From contig NZ_CP044012.1 of the NCBI RefSeq assembly GCF_016864555.1, positions 244,501 to 308,500 of the forward strand: DNA of 64,000 nucleotides, read 5' to 3'. Made by a program: the position numbers and the translations under genes. Numbering within the stretch: the stretch's first letter is position 1; each line of letters starts with the position of its first letter. Positions 53,144-62,718 of this stretch are shown here, in pieces. The DNA comes from Sinorhizobium sp. BG8. Its GTDB lineage: Bacteria; Pseudomonadota; Alphaproteobacteria; Rhizobiales; Rhizobiaceae. The notes below the pieces were generated by a model. It saw only the letters and a program-made list of their open reading frames with translations. It did not search any database and was not told where the DNA came from.

Positions 53144-54087
53144 AATTCCGGCTATCTTCGGAGACGATGCGGCTCGTCATCCCGGCGCTTTCGCTCGTGC
53201 TGCTGCTCGCCGCCGTGTTCTGGCTTCAACCTCGCGCGATGAGCTATGTGGGGCTCAACCTGCTGTTCAACCTCGCAGTCCCGATCGCCCTTGCGACGAT
53301 CGCGCAGATGCTGATCATGTCGGTCAACGACCTCGACCTGTCGATGGGCACCTTTGTCAGCTTCGTCGCCTGCGTTGCCGCAACCTTTCTCCAGGCCAAT
53401 CCTGCCCTCGGTGTTCTGATCCTCGCTGCGTCCATTGCCGCATATGCGGCTCTCGGCGTCGTGATCTATATCCGCAATCTGCCCTCGATAGTCGTGACGC
53501 TCGGCATGAGCTTCGTCTGGTCCGGTCTGGCGGTACTAATCCTGCCGGCTCCCGGCGGGCAGGCGCCGGAGTGGGCGCGCGCCTTGATGGTTGCAAAGCC
53601 GCCCCTGGTTCCGATGGCGATCATCGCGAGCGTGATCATCGCCGCACTCGCCCACTTCGTCGTTATGCGCTCGTCGGTCGGCGTGCTGATCCGCGGCGTA
53701 GGCGGTAATGAACGCTCCGTGGAGCGTGCCGGATGGTCGGTCGTAGCGGCGCGTGCGACGGCCTATGCACTCGCCGGAACCTTCGCGGTCCTCGCCGGCA
53801 TCGCGCTGGTCGGACTGACGACTTCGGCCGATGCGAACATTGCATTGCGCTATACCCTGCTTTCGATTGCAGGCGTCATTCTCGGCGGCGGCGAATTCAT
53901 CGGCGGACGGGTTTCCCCCGTCGGAGCAGTAATCGGTGCGCTGACACTTACGCTTGCCGGGTCGTTCCTCTCGTTCCTGCGCATATCGCCCGACTGGCAG
54001 ATCGGCGCCCAGGGTGCGATCCTGATCATCGTTCTCGGACTCCGTCTTCTGCTCAACCGCCTGGAGAATAGGGAGAAACGCCGATGA
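53140..54087 (+). CDS. Sugar ABC transporter permease 1
   Basis: A 315-residue permease of the CUT2 (RbsC) type with about eight to ten hydrophobic segments, for example VIPALSLVLLLAAVFWL, LGVLILAASIAAYAALGVVI and GAILIIVLGLRLLLNRL. The conserved loop MSVNDLDLSMGTFVSFVA and GNERSVERAGWSVVAARAT (EAA-like loop contacting the ATPase) are present. Its start overlaps the ATPase stop and its stop overlaps the second permease start, both ATGA. It forms the membrane channel with permease 2. Confidence 0.9.
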   Translation: MKFRLSSETMRLVIPALSLVLLLAAVFWLQPRAMSYVGLNLLFNLAVPIALATIAQMLIMSVNDLDLSMGTFVSFVACVAATFLQANPALGVLILAASIAAYAALGVVIYIRNLPSIVVTLGMSFVWSGLAVLILPAPGGQAPEWARALMVAKPPLVPMAIIASVIIAALAHFVVMRSSVGVLIRGVGGNERSVERAGWSVVAARATAYALAGTFAVLAGIALVGLTTSADANIALRYTLLSIAGVILGGGEFIGGRVSPVGAVIGALTLTLAGSFLSFLRISPDWQIGAQGAILIIVLGLRLLLNRLENREKRR

Positions 54088-55033
54088 GCGCACTCGCCGG
54101 TCCTCTCCGCAAGCCCTGGATCTGGTCGTACCTTGCCGCCGCCCTCGTGTGGTTCGCCACGATCATGGTTACCGGGGTGCCAGCACGCTCGGTCTCAGTC
54201 AGGCCGCGCTCACCTTTGCCGCCTTTTCCGTCATCGTCGGCATAGGCCAAATGTTCGTGATCACGCTCGGGCCGGGCAACATCGACCTTTCGGTACCATC
54301 GACGATGACGCTCGCCGGAACGGTCGCGCTAAAGCTCATGGACGTCGACAACGGCATGGTCGTGCCCGGCCTCTTCGTGGCGATCCTGATCGGCGTCGCG
54401 GTCGGCATCGGCAACTACGCGCTGATCAAGCTCCTGAAGATTCCTCCCATCATCGCCACGCTCTCGATGAGCTTCATCGTGCAATCGGCGGCGATCTGGA
54501 CCAACCGCGGGCTGCGCATCAAGCCGCCCCAGGTGTTGGCCGACTTCACCACCTCTTCAACGCTTGGCATCCCGAACGTGGCGCTCGTGGCGCTGCTGAT
54601 TTCTCTCGCAGCGTGGTTCATCCTGCACAGGACGATCTATGGACGCTGGATTTCCGCGATCGGGCAGAGCACTCCGGCCGCCCGCATGGCAGGCATTCCG
54701 GTCGATGGCGTTCGCTTCGCGACCTACGTCCTTTGCGCCGTGCTGGCGGCACTGTGCGGCTATCTCGTCGCATGCTTCTCCGGCGGCGCCGCGCTCAACA
54801 TGGGGGCGGAATATCTGCTGATGTCGATCGCCGTGGTCGTGATCGGCGGCACCGCAGTGGCGGGCGGAGATTCCAACGTTCCCGGCATCTGGGGAGCGTC
54901 GCTCTTCATGTTTCTCGTCGTGTCGATGCTCAATACCTACGGTCTTGGCGCTGGCATCCGGCTGATCATGACCGGTCTCATCATCATATGCGTCATCATG
55001 CTTGCCGGCGGACGGCAGCCCGGCGCGCGATAG
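54084..55033 (+). pseudogene. Sugar ABC transporter permease 2, one frameshift
   Basis: The family-consistent start is ATG 54084, which overlaps the stop of permease 1 and gives a hydrophobic first segment (SYLAAALVWFATIMVTG). That frame closes after about 55 residues, while the rest of the permease continues one frame over from about 54170 (GASTLGLSQAALTFAAFSV, MFVITLGPGNIDLSVPSTM, GQSTPAARMAGIPVDGVRFA). The shift lies at the GGGG run near 54174-54178 and one extra G would rejoin them. An internal start at 54149 would lack the first membrane segment. The protein should be ~315 residues and pair with permease 1. Sequencing error or a real loss of function are both possible. Confidence 0.85.
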
Positions 55034-55048
55034 CACAGGAACACTCTC

Positions 55049-55963
55049 ATGTCCCACGATCCCCTCTATGAGATCCACGATCCTCGCTTCAAGTCGCTGA
55101 TCGTCTCGAGCGCCCGCCTCGAGGAACTCTATTCGGGCTGCCGCTGGGCCGAGGGCCCGGTCTGGTTCGACGATGCCAACCAGCTATTGTGGAGCGACAT
55201 CCCCAACCAGCGCATCCTGCGCTGGACGCCGGACGGCGGCGTCTCCGTCTTCCGCGCCCATTCCAATTTTTCCAACGGGCATACACGTGACAGGCAGGGG
55301 CGCCTCGTCTCCTGCGAGCACGGCCTGCGGCGCGTGACCCGAACCGAGATCGACGGTTCCATCACTGTTCTTGCGGACAGCTTCGAAGGCCGCCGGCTTA
55401 ATTCGCCGAATGACGTCATCGTTCGCTCAGACGGGACCGTGTGGTTTACCGATCCGACCTACGGAATTCTCTCGGACTATGAGGGATACAGGGCCGAACC
55501 GGAACAGCCCACCCGAAACGTCTACCGTCTCGATCCCACCACAGGCAATCTCACGGCGGTCGTCACTGATTTCCTTCAGCCCAACGGGCTCGCCTTTTCA
55601 CCGGACGAAACCGTCCTCTATGTCGCCGATTCCGGGGCAAGCCACGACGACGGCGCGCCGCGCCATATCCGCGCCTTCGACGTGAAGAATGGCAGGATCT
55701 TGGAAAACCCGCGCGTCTTCGCGCTCATCAACAGCGGCATCCCCGATGGCTTCCGGTTGGACCTCGAGGGCAATCTCTGGTCCAGCGCGGGCGATGGCGT
55801 CCATTGCTTTGCTCCGGACGGAACTCTTATCGGCAAGATCCTCGTACCGCAGACGGTTGCAAATCTTACCTTCGGCGGCCCCCGGAGGAACCGACTTTTC
55901 ATCGCGGCGACGAATTCGCTTTACTCGATCTACGTGACGGCAACCGGCGCCCAAATGCCGTGA
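55049..55963 (+). CDS. SMP-30/gluconolactonase-family lactonase
   Basis: A 304-residue six-bladed beta-propeller of the SMP-30/gluconolactonase family. Landmarks: GCRWAEGPVWFDDANQLLWSD (metal glutamate), ILRWTPDGGVSVF, LNSPNDVIVRSDGTVWFTDP (asparagine and aspartate metal ligands), NGLAFSPDETVLYVADSG, and DGFRLDLEGNLWSSAGDG. It opens sugar lactones to acids with a divalent metal, in the cytoplasm since no leader is seen. It follows the permease by 15 bases and completes the operon: imported or oxidised sugar lactone would be hydrolysed here and the acid passed to the dehydratase at 57154. Substrate open. Confidence 0.9.
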   Translation: MSHDPLYEIHDPRFKSLIVSSARLEELYSGCRWAEGPVWFDDANQLLWSDIPNQRILRWTPDGGVSVFRAHSNFSNGHTRDRQGRLVSCEHGLRRVTRTEIDGSITVLADSFEGRRLNSPNDVIVRSDGTVWFTDPTYGILSDYEGYRAEPEQPTRNVYRLDPTTGNLTAVVTDFLQPNGLAFSPDETVLYVADSGASHDDGAPRHIRAFDVKNGRILENPRVFALINSGIPDGFRLDLEGNLWSSAGDGVHCFAPDGTLIGKILVPQTVANLTFGGPRRNRLFIAATNSLYSIYVTATGAQMP

Positions 55964-55969
55964 GGGTTG

Positions 55970-56878
55970 CTATTGCCGTCCCCGTCGCTTCAGCTGCTGT
56001 TCGCGGAAGAAGATGAAGAGGCCCGATGCGACGATGACGGCGGAGCCGACCAGCATGGCAGGCCGCGGGACATCCCCGAAGAACAGCCAGCCGAAGACAA
56101 TTGCCCAGAGGAGAAGCGTGTACTGCAGAGGCACGACCGTTGCGGCGTCCACGAGCTTCAGCGAGCGGTTGACCAGCATATGAGCGCTCATCGCCACCAC
56201 GCCGAGAAGGCAGAGCAGACCGAAATCGATCCCGCTCATCGGACGCCAGCCGTTCGGCTCGACGACGACACCCACGACCGAGACCACGGCGGCACCGGCA
56301 ATCTGCCAGAATACGAGTGTGCTGTCCGGCGCGGCACGCAGCGTCCGTCCGAGAACCATGGCCAGTGCAAAGGCGAAACTTCCGGCAATCGCGACCAGCG
56401 CAGGCAGAGTGAAGCTTTGCGACGAGGGCTCCAATGCGATGACAACGCCGACGAAGCCGAGGACGATTGCGCACCAGCGGCGCCATCCGACCTTTTCTCC
56501 AAGCAGGAGCGGGGAGAGCGCGGCCACATAGATCGGCGCGGCGAGCCAATAGGTCATCGCGTCCGCCAGCGGCATGTAGAAGACGATAAAGTAGAACGCC
56601 AGCGCCTCGAAAGCGAAGAGCATGCAGCGCACGAAGTGGAGCCCGGGCCGGTCCACCTGATAGAGCCGTTTCACGCCCGTCTTCCAGAGATAGGGCGAAA
56701 GCACGACCAGCGCAGCGAGACTGCGGATCAGCATGAGCTGGCTGACCGAGTAGCTTGCGACCAGCCATTTGCCGAGCACGTCATTCAGCGAGAACATCAC
56801 CATTCCGAGCAGCATCAGCAGGACGCCGCTGCGGACAGCATTGCTCGTAGGGGCCGTGGTCAGGGAAATAGTGGTCAT
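55970..56878 (-). CDS. EamA/DMT-family transporter
   Basis: A 302-residue membrane protein with ten predicted segments in two EamA repeats (for example GVLLMLLGMVMFSLNDVLGK, FEALAFYFIVFYMPLADAMT, LPALVAIAGSFAFALAMVLG, LLLWAIVFGWLFFGDVPR). The family exports amino acids, nucleotides or other metabolites. It ends in a basic tail. It is convergent with the lactonase and divergent from the dehydratase, so it does not belong to the sugar operon. Substrate unknown. Confidence 0.88.
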   Translation of the reverse strand: MTTISLTTAPTSNAVRSGVLLMLLGMVMFSLNDVLGKWLVASYSVSQLMLIRSLAALVVLSPYLWKTGVKRLYQVDRPGLHFVRCMLFAFEALAFYFIVFYMPLADAMTYWLAAPIYVAALSPLLLGEKVGWRRWCAIVLGFVGVVIALEPSSQSFTLPALVAIAGSFAFALAMVLGRTLRAAPDSTLVFWQIAGAAVVSVVGVVVEPNGWRPMSGIDFGLLCLLGVVAMSAHMLVNRSLKLVDAATVVPLQYTLLLWAIVFGWLFFGDVPRPAMLVGSAVIVASGLFIFFREQQLKRRGRQ

Positions 56879-57153
56879 AGGCGTCCATTTCGGGGCGCAC
56901 GTGGCGGGCCGGTTGGGTTGACGTCATGCAAGAGAGCCGCAGGATCTGCGTCATCCGGCTCTGACACATTCCGCCACGGCGTTCCAGTCAACAAAATTGA
57001 TGTCTCATCAGGCAAAGCGATCGGCCGGCAAGGCAAAAAAATCAAAAGAGACGCGTCGACGCAATTGAACCACCCCAAAGGTGATGAAATGGTTGCCGCA
57101 AACGAGGAGGCGGCCGCAGCCCGAGGCTTGGTCGCAATGGGCAGGACGACAGC

Positions 57154-58941
57154 ATGACAGATGATCGAAAGAACGGCATCCGCCGGCTGCGCTCGCAGGA
57201 CTGGTTCGACAATCCGGACCATATCGACATGACAGCGCTCTACCTCGAACGGTTCATGAACTACGGGATTACCCCGGAAGAACTGCGTTCGGGCAAACCG
57301 GTGATCGGGATCGCCCAGAGCGGCAGCGACCTCACCCCCTGCAACCGGCACCATATCGACCTTGCCAAGCGGGTGCGTGACGGGATCCGTGACGCGGGCG
57401 GGATCCCGATCGAGTTTCCGACCCATCCGATCTTCGAGAACTGCAAGCGTCCGACCGCCGCTCTCGACCGCAATCTTGCCTATCTCGGGCTCGTAGAGGT
57501 GCTCTACGGCTATCCGCTGGACGGGGTGGTGCTGACGACCGGCTGCGACAAGACCACGCCATCCGCCCTGATGGCGGCTTCGACAGTCGATATTCCGGCA
57601 ATCGTGCTCTCCGGCGGTCCAATGCTCGACGGCTGGTATGAAGGCGACCTAGTGGGTTCCGGAACAGTTCTGTGGCGTTCACGCAAGAAATTTGCGGCCG
57701 GTGAAATCGATGCGACGGAATTCGTCGATGCGGTCATGGAATCCGCACCCTCGATCGGCCACTGCAACACGATGGGCACCGCCTCAACGATGAATGCCAT
57801 CGCCGAGGCGCTCGGCATGTCGCTGACAGGTTGTGCGGCAATCCCGGCCGCGTACCGGGAGCGCGGCCAGATGGCCTACCGCACCGGCCGACGCTCGGTG
57901 GAACTTGTCCTAGGAAACATCAAGCCTTCGGACATTCTCACGCGCGAAGCCTTCCTCAACGCGATACGGGTCAACTCGGCGATCGGCGGTTCCACCAATG
58001 CACAACCTCATCTGGCCGCCATGGCAAAGCATGCCGGCGTCGAACTTCGACCCGAGGACTGGCAGATACACGGCTACGACATACCGCTGCTTGCCGATGT
58101 TCAGCCTGCGGGCCGCTTTCTGGGCGAACGCTTCCATCGCGCGGGCGGCGTTCCAGCGATCATGCGGGAACTGCTCGACGCGGGTAAGCTCAACGGTAGC
58201 TGTCCAACCGTCACCGGCAGGACGGTAGCCGAGAACCTCGAAGGCCGCATGGCGACCGACCGCGAGGTCATCCGTCCCTTCTCCGATCCGCTGAGGGAAC
58301 GAGCCGGCTTCCTCGTACTCAAGGGCAACCTCTTCGACTTCGCGATCATGAAGACCTCGGTGATCTCGACGGAGTTCCGCGAACGCTATCTTACCCAACC
58401 CGGCCGTGAGGGCGTGTTCGAGGGGAGGGCCGCAGTCTTCGACGGCTCCGAGGACTATCATCGGCGCATCAACGATCCGGCACTCGACATCAATGAGAGC
58501 AGCATCCTCGTCATTCGTGGCGCTGGCCCGCTTGGCTGGCCGGGATCGGCTGAGGTCGTCAACATGCAGCCGCCGGACCACTTGCTGAAGCGAGGCATCC
58601 AGAGCCTACCGACGATCGGTGACGGCCGGCAATCCGGCACCGCCGACAGCCCGTCAATCCTAAACGCCTCGCCGGAAAGTGCGGCGGGTGGCGGGCTCGC
58701 CTGGATCAGGACCGGCGACACGATCCGCATCGACCTGAATGCAGGGAGGTGCGACATGCTGGTGGAGGACGTCGAGATCGAAAGACGGAAAACGGAAGGC
58801 ATTCCTGCCGTGCCACCGGACGCGACGCCTTGGCAACGGATCTACCGCCAGACCGTTACCCAGCTTTCAGACGGCGCCGTAATCGAAGGCGCGCCGGAGT
58901 TCCGAGGCATCGCGGAGACCCCGCCAAGGCACAATCACTAG
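57154..58941 (+). CDS. IlvD/Edd-family sugar-acid dehydratase
   Basis: A 595-residue iron-sulfur dehydratase of the arabonate/xylonate clade. Cluster cysteines lie in [12 protein letters not shown] (~64), [16 protein letters not shown] (~130) and [10 protein letters not shown]; the Mg-binding carbamylated-lysine position is in the TGCDK motif. Other blocks are [14 protein letters not shown] (as [14 protein letters not shown]), [20 protein letters not shown] and [20 protein letters not shown]. It removes water from a sugar acid to give a 2-keto-3-deoxy acid, as in the Weimberg/Dahms or Entner-Doudoroff-like routes. A strong terminator follows at 58998. The gene lies 1.2 kb from the lactonase with a reverse exporter between, and very likely uses its product. 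Exact acid undecided (xylonate, arabonate, gluconate type). Confidence 0.9.
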   Translation: MTDDRKNGIRRLRSQDWFDNPDHIDMTALYLERFMNYGITPEELRSGKPVIGIAQSGSDLTPCNRHHIDLAKRVRDGIRDAGGIPIEFPTHPIFENCKRPTAALDRNLAYLGLVEVLYGYPLDGVVLTTGCDKTTPSALMAASTVDIPAIVLSGGPMLDGWYEGDLVGSGTVLWRSRKKFAAGEIDATEFVDAVMESAPSIGHCNTMGTASTMNAIAEALGMSLTGCAAIPAAYRERGQMAYRTGRRSVELVLGNIKPSDILTREAFLNAIRVNSAIGGSTNAQPHLAAMAKHAGVELRPEDWQIHGYDIPLLADVQPAGRFLGERFHRAGGVPAIMRELLDAGKLNGSCPTVTGRTVAENLEGRMATDREVIRPFSDPLRERAGFLVLKGNLFDFAIMKTSVISTEFRERYLTQPGREGVFEGRAAVFDGSEDYHRRINDPALDINESSILVIRGAGPLGWPGSAEVVNMQPPDHLLKRGIQSLPTIGDGRQSGTADSPSILNASPESAAGGGLAWIRTGDTIRIDLNAGRCDMLVEDVEIERRKTEGIPAVPPDATPWQRIYRQTVTQLSDGAVIEGAPEFRGIAETPPRHNH

Positions 58942-58997
58942 GGAGAGCGAAGCGCCACCATGCAGGACGCGGGTGACGGACCAATTCCCAACAAAAC

Positions 58998-59033
58998 AAA
59001 AGGCCTGCCGGAAGTGATCCCGGCAGGCCTTTT
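58998..59033. terminator. Strong bidirectional intrinsic terminator
   Basis: AAAAGGCCTGCCGG and CCGGCAGGCCTTTT form a 14-base inverted repeat with loop AAGTGATC, between the convergent dehydratase and chemoreceptor genes. T-runs are present on both strands. Confidence 0.88.
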
Positions 59034-59058
59034 CGTTCGAAGAGAGCAAGGCTTTGGC

Positions 59059-60882
59059 TCAGCTCGCCTTGCGCATCTGGTGAGCAATGCCGTGAAGGCC
59101 GCTCGTCGTGGAGACCTTGAAGCCACGGATCAGATCCAGCAGATCGCCGGTGTCGTTGGCGAGGACCTCGGCCGAAGCCGTCGTTTCCTCTGCCATCGCG
59201 GCATTCTGCTGAGTGGCCGTGTCCAGCTGGTTCATCGCGCCCGAGATGCTCCGCAGGGTCGTATCCTGTTCCTGCGCGCTGAAGGCGATTTTCGACACCA
59301 CGTCGTTGGCGCTTTCGATCTGGCCGGAAATTCGCTTCAGGGCCTCGCCGGTCTGGGCGACCAGCTGAACTCCTTCGCTCACCTGGGCCGACGAGCGGTC
59401 GATCTGCGTCTTGATCTCCTTGGCTGCGGCAGCCGAGCGCTGCGCCAATTCGCGAACTTCCTGCGCGACGACAGCAAAGCCCTTGCCGCTTTCACCGGCG
59501 CGAGCCGCTTCCACGCCTGCGTTCAGCGCCAGCAGGTTGGTCTGGAAGGCGATGTCGTCGATCACCCCGATGATCTTCGTGATCTCGGCCGAGGAGGACT
59601 CGATACTGCTCATCGCAGCGATCGCCCGCTCTACGATGGCGTCGCTCTCGCGCGCCTCGCCGCTCACGGACTTCACGCGACCAGCGGCTTCGCGGGCACC
59701 ATCAGCCGTCTGGCGGACAGCAACCGTCAGCTCGTCGAGGGCGGCTGACGTTTCCTCGAGATTTGCGGCCTGACGCTCGGTACGCTGGGCAAGTTCGTTC
59801 GATGCCCGGCGGATTTCTTCCTTGCTGACGCCGATATCATTGCCCTTCGCGCTGACGCGTCCCATGGCCTGTTCGAGGCGCGACAGGGCATCGTTAAAGT
59901 TCTGCCGCAGCTCTGCATATTTCGGGCCGAGATCGGCGCAGCGCACTGTCAGGTCGCCATGTGCCAGTTGCTGCAGGGAAGTGCCGATCGTGGCAACGGC
60001 ATGCGCCTGCTGCGCGGCATCGGAACGCTGAACCTCCATGTTCTGCTGGCGTTCGGAATTGAGCGCCGCTTCCTGTTCCGCCTGGCGCTTGGCCATTGCG
60101 TGACGGTCGCGGATCTTGTCCTGAAGCGAGTGCGTCGCCTTCGCCATCATGCCGACCTCGTTGCCCAAGTCGGTATGGGGAATGACGACGTTGACGTCCT
60201 CATCGGCCACGGCTTCGAGCGCATTGTGGATGGCATTGAGCGGCTGCGAGATGCCACGGATCACATAGGCGGCGGCAACAAGTCCCAGTACCAGGACAAG
60301 CAAGCCGACTGAAATCGCGCCGATGACGTCGCCGCGGATCTGTGCCTCGAGATCGTCGATGTATAGACCGGTCGCAACGACCACGCCCCAGGGTTCGAAG
60401 ACCTTGGCATAGGAACGCTTGCGGAAATCCTCGCCCTGTTCGCCTGGCTTTGGACCGTAGAAGTCCACGATCCCGCCACCGGCACGACCGACGTTCACCA
60501 GCTCATCGCGATAGTTGAAGCCATGGCTGTCGGGTTTGCCCTTGGAATTCTTGCCGACCCGCTCCGGGTCCGGATGGAACACCAGGGTCACGTCATAGTC
60601 ATAGCCGAAGAAGTAGCCGTCCGGCTGGAACTTCATCTTCGTGAGGATGTCGTAGGCCTGCGTCTTGGCCTGCTCCAATGGCATCTCGCCGGCCTGGACC
60701 TTTCCATTGAAGCCCTCAAGAACGGAAATTGCCGATTCGACCTCGGTTCTCAGCATCTCGGAGCGTTCATTGTAGATCGCCGTCGATGCGGAGCGGATCT
60801 GATAGAAGGTGGCGAGCGCGAACGCCACCATCAGCGCACTGACCAGCAGGATGAGCTGCATCGATATTTTCAGGTTTTTCAT
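59059..60882 (-). CDS. Methyl-accepting chemotaxis protein with Cache sensor
   Basis: A 607-residue chemoreceptor. Membrane segment 1 (about 8-27: [17 protein letters not shown]), a periplasmic single Cache domain (about 30-185; [45 protein letters not shown]), segment 2 (about 188-212), HAMP ([19 protein letters not shown]), a second HAMP-like linker, and the signalling domain with the conserved tip [36 protein letters not shown]. It relays ligand binding to CheA/CheW. sCache_2 domains often bind short carboxylates or sugars' breakdown products. Next to the sugar-acid block, it may sense one of those compounds, but this is inference. It lacks a CheR-binding pentapeptide at its end (RKAS). 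Confidence 0.92.
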   Translation of the reverse strand: MKNLKISMQLILLVSALMVAFALATFYQIRSASTAIYNERSEMLRTEVESAISVLEGFNGKVQAGEMPLEQAKTQAYDILTKMKFQPDGYFFGYDYDVTLVFHPDPERVGKNSKGKPDSHGFNYRDELVNVGRAGGGIVDFYGPKPGEQGEDFRKRSYAKVFEPWGVVVATGLYIDDLEAQIRGDVIGAISVGLLVLVLGLVAAAYVIRGISQPLNAIHNALEAVADEDVNVVIPHTDLGNEVGMMAKATHSLQDKIRDRHAMAKRQAEQEAALNSERQQNMEVQRSDAAQQAHAVATIGTSLQQLAHGDLTVRCADLGPKYAELRQNFNDALSRLEQAMGRVSAKGNDIGVSKEEIRRASNELAQRTERQAANLEETSAALDELTVAVRQTADGAREAAGRVKSVSGEARESDAIVERAIAAMSSIESSSAEITKIIGVIDDIAFQTNLLALNAGVEAARAGESGKGFAVVAQEVRELAQRSAAAAKEIKTQIDRSSAQVSEGVQLVAQTGEALKRISGQIESANDVVSKIAFSAQEQDTTLRSISGAMNQLDTATQQNAAMAEETTASAEVLANDTGDLLDLIRGFKVSTTSGLHGIAHQMRKAS

Positions 60883-61153
60883 CTCGCCTCTCGGACAATG
60901 GTTGTCGTTCGGCGGATCCTGATGTCAGTGGGAGCGCACCTTTGCAACCGTAAATGGTTCAAGCGCTTCCTGCGCAACAAGGTGCTGCATCGCATCCTTC
61001 ATGAGTTGTAGTGGTGAACACTAAATAAACGGATAATTTAAAACCCACGAATTGGGCCGCGTAAGGTGACGGGCAGGTTGCCGACCTTTCCGCTTTCAGT
61101 TGCGGGACCGACCAGTTGGGCGCACACTGACGGAGATCATGAGGGAGGAAGTC

Positions 61154-61585
61154 ATGACCGACAGAACCAAGCTCGAGAGCGTCGTGCGCACCGTCTACAG
61201 GGCCCGTGACGAGAACGATGTCGAAACCATCGTGGCGAATTGGGGTCCCGATGGCACTTTCCGCATCGTAGGAAACGAGGGCATGGGGCCGATAACCAAG
61301 CCTGTGCGAGGGGTGGAGGCTGTGCGAGCGACCCTTCAGGAATTGCTGAACGACTGGGATCTCGCGGACGCCCGCATCGTCAGCCTGCATGTAGACGAAA
61401 ACACGGTATACGTGCATCGTGCGGGAAGGGTGCGCTTCATCCCTTCGGACACTTGGATCAATACGGACATGATGGACAAGTTCACCTTCGAAGGGGACAA
61501 GATCGTCGATTTCCTTGAGTTTGCCGATACGATGCTCATTGCGGAAACCGCCGGCCTGCTCACCTCGGCGGCCCAGAGGCAATAG
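61154..61585 (+). CDS. NTF2/SnoaL-like protein
   Basis: A 143-residue NTF2-fold protein, ketosteroid-isomerase-like: ESVVRTVYRARDENDVETIV, WGPDGTFRIVG, VRGVEAVRATLQELLNDWDL, DENTVYVHRAGRVRFIP and FEGDKIVDFLEFADTML. The cone-shaped fold binds small hydrophobic molecules; catalytic residues cannot be assigned. GGGAGGAA precedes ATG 61154 and decides the start against upstream options. It stands alone, with a 270-base gap upstream from the chemoreceptor start (divergent) and a reverse exporter downstream. Function not known. Confidence 0.83.
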   Translation: MTDRTKLESVVRTVYRARDENDVETIVANWGPDGTFRIVGNEGMGPITKPVRGVEAVRATLQELLNDWDLADARIVSLHVDENTVYVHRAGRVRFIPSDTWINTDMMDKFTFEGDKIVDFLEFADTMLIAETAGLLTSAAQRQ

Positions 61586-61660
61586 CGAGTTCGCTGCCCC
61601 GGGGACCTCGATCTTTTTTGCTGTAACGGGCGCCGTCCCGCGGCGCGCCGCGCCGGGCGC

Positions 61661-62587
61661 TCAACCCCGACGCGCGGTCAAAATGCCGGCAAGGACGATG
61701 ATCCCGCCGATGCCTTGCATGATGCCGATCGGTTCGTTGAGCACGACCCAGGCAAGCAGGGAGGCTATGACCGGCTGGAGCAGCAGGGTGAGCGACGAGA
61801 AGGCAGCGGGGAGGTAGGCGAGCGCATAGGTAATCAGCACCTGTCCGCTCGCATGGCTCGCGAAGGCAAGCCCGAAGACCACACTCCAACCATAGGCGCT
61901 GGACGGCAACAGGACTGGCTCGAAGATAAGCGCCATCGGCAGCAGGCAAAGGGCGGCCGCGATCGATCCCCAGATCATGATCTGCAGCGTATTGTAGCGG
62001 TTGCGCAAGCGCCCGACCGACAGAATGTAGCCGGCGTAGAGCATCGCAGCAAAGATGGCCACCGCATCTCCGAACAGGTTGCCGCCACCGATTGCCGCAG
62101 GACCGCCCTTCAGCACGACGATGCCGACCGCGGCAATGGCCAGTCCCGCAAGGAACGTGCGCGTGATCGGGAAGTTGAAAAGCATGCGCCCGAAGATCGT
62201 CACGAAGACAGGGGCCAGATTGGCGAGCAAAGTGGAGTTGGCAACCGAAGTGATATGCAGCGACAGATGCCATGTCGCGAGGTTGAGTGCGAGCATGATG
62301 CCCGGCACTGCCAATATGGCACAGTCGGCCAGGCTCTGCGGTTGGATGGGGTTCCCCGATTTCCCGCGCCTGAATCCCGCAAACAACAGCAGCGGCAACA
62401 GTGCCAGAGAGACTCGCCAGAAAGCGGTCGCGATCGGTCCGACCTCCGACAGTCGGACGAAGATGGGGGACCCGCTGATCGCAACGCCACCCAGCAGGAT
62501 GGCGGCAAGCGCAAGCCGGTTCTCCGGCTGAGACTGGGCAATTGCGGGGGATTGTGTCACGGAAGGTTTGTCTCGCGGTTTGTCCAC
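61661..62587 (-). CDS. EamA/DMT-family transporter
   Basis: A 308-residue membrane protein with ten segments in two EamA repeats after a ~25-residue polar N-terminus: LALAAILLGGVAISGSPIFV, IATAFWRVSLALLPLLLFAG, STLLANLAPVFVTIFG, FLAGLAIAAVGIVVLKGGPA, LQPVIASLLAWVVLNEPIG. The repeat motif ANLAPVFV and the late LLQPV-ASLLAW are typical. Substrate is unknown (amino acid or metabolite exporter). Its sequence differs clearly from the other EamA gene at 55970, so it is not a local duplicate. Confidence 0.88.
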   Translation of the reverse strand: MDKPRDKPSVTQSPAIAQSQPENRLALAAILLGGVAISGSPIFVRLSEVGPIATAFWRVSLALLPLLLFAGFRRGKSGNPIQPQSLADCAILAVPGIMLALNLATWHLSLHITSVANSTLLANLAPVFVTIFGRMLFNFPITRTFLAGLAIAAVGIVVLKGGPAAIGGGNLFGDAVAIFAAMLYAGYILSVGRLRNRYNTLQIMIWGSIAAALCLLPMALIFEPVLLPSSAYGWSVVFGLAFASHASGQVLITYALAYLPAAFSSLTLLLQPVIASLLAWVVLNEPIGIMQGIGGIIVLAGILTARRG

Positions 62588-62684
62588 GTCGCAGGGAGCG
62601 AAGGCAGTACACCGCGACTTAGCAGATCGGCGTCATCCGAAACAGGGGATGGCGGCATAGTTTCGACGCTGAGACGGGAAATGT

Positions 62685-62711
62685 GGGAGAAGCCGGCGTC
62701 CGGCTCCTCCC
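62685..62711 (-). terminator. Hairpin after the aldehyde dehydrogenase gene
   Basis: GGGAG-AA-GCCGG and CCGGC-TC-CTCCC form a stem interrupted by a two-base pair step with one mismatch, loop CGT, just after the stop at 62719 on the minus strand. The T-run is weak (CACATTT). Confidence 0.6.
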
Positions 62712-62718
62712 GTTGAGA

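Noticed and set aside
54149-54170. Internal start for ABC permease 2
   Set aside because: It would lose the first membrane segment; ATG 54084 overlaps the previous stop as elsewhere in this operon, so a frameshift explains the data better.
55967-57157. 396-residue plus-strand frame opposite the EamA gene
   Set aside because: Highly charged, low-complexity antisense product; the minus-strand membrane protein is clearly real.
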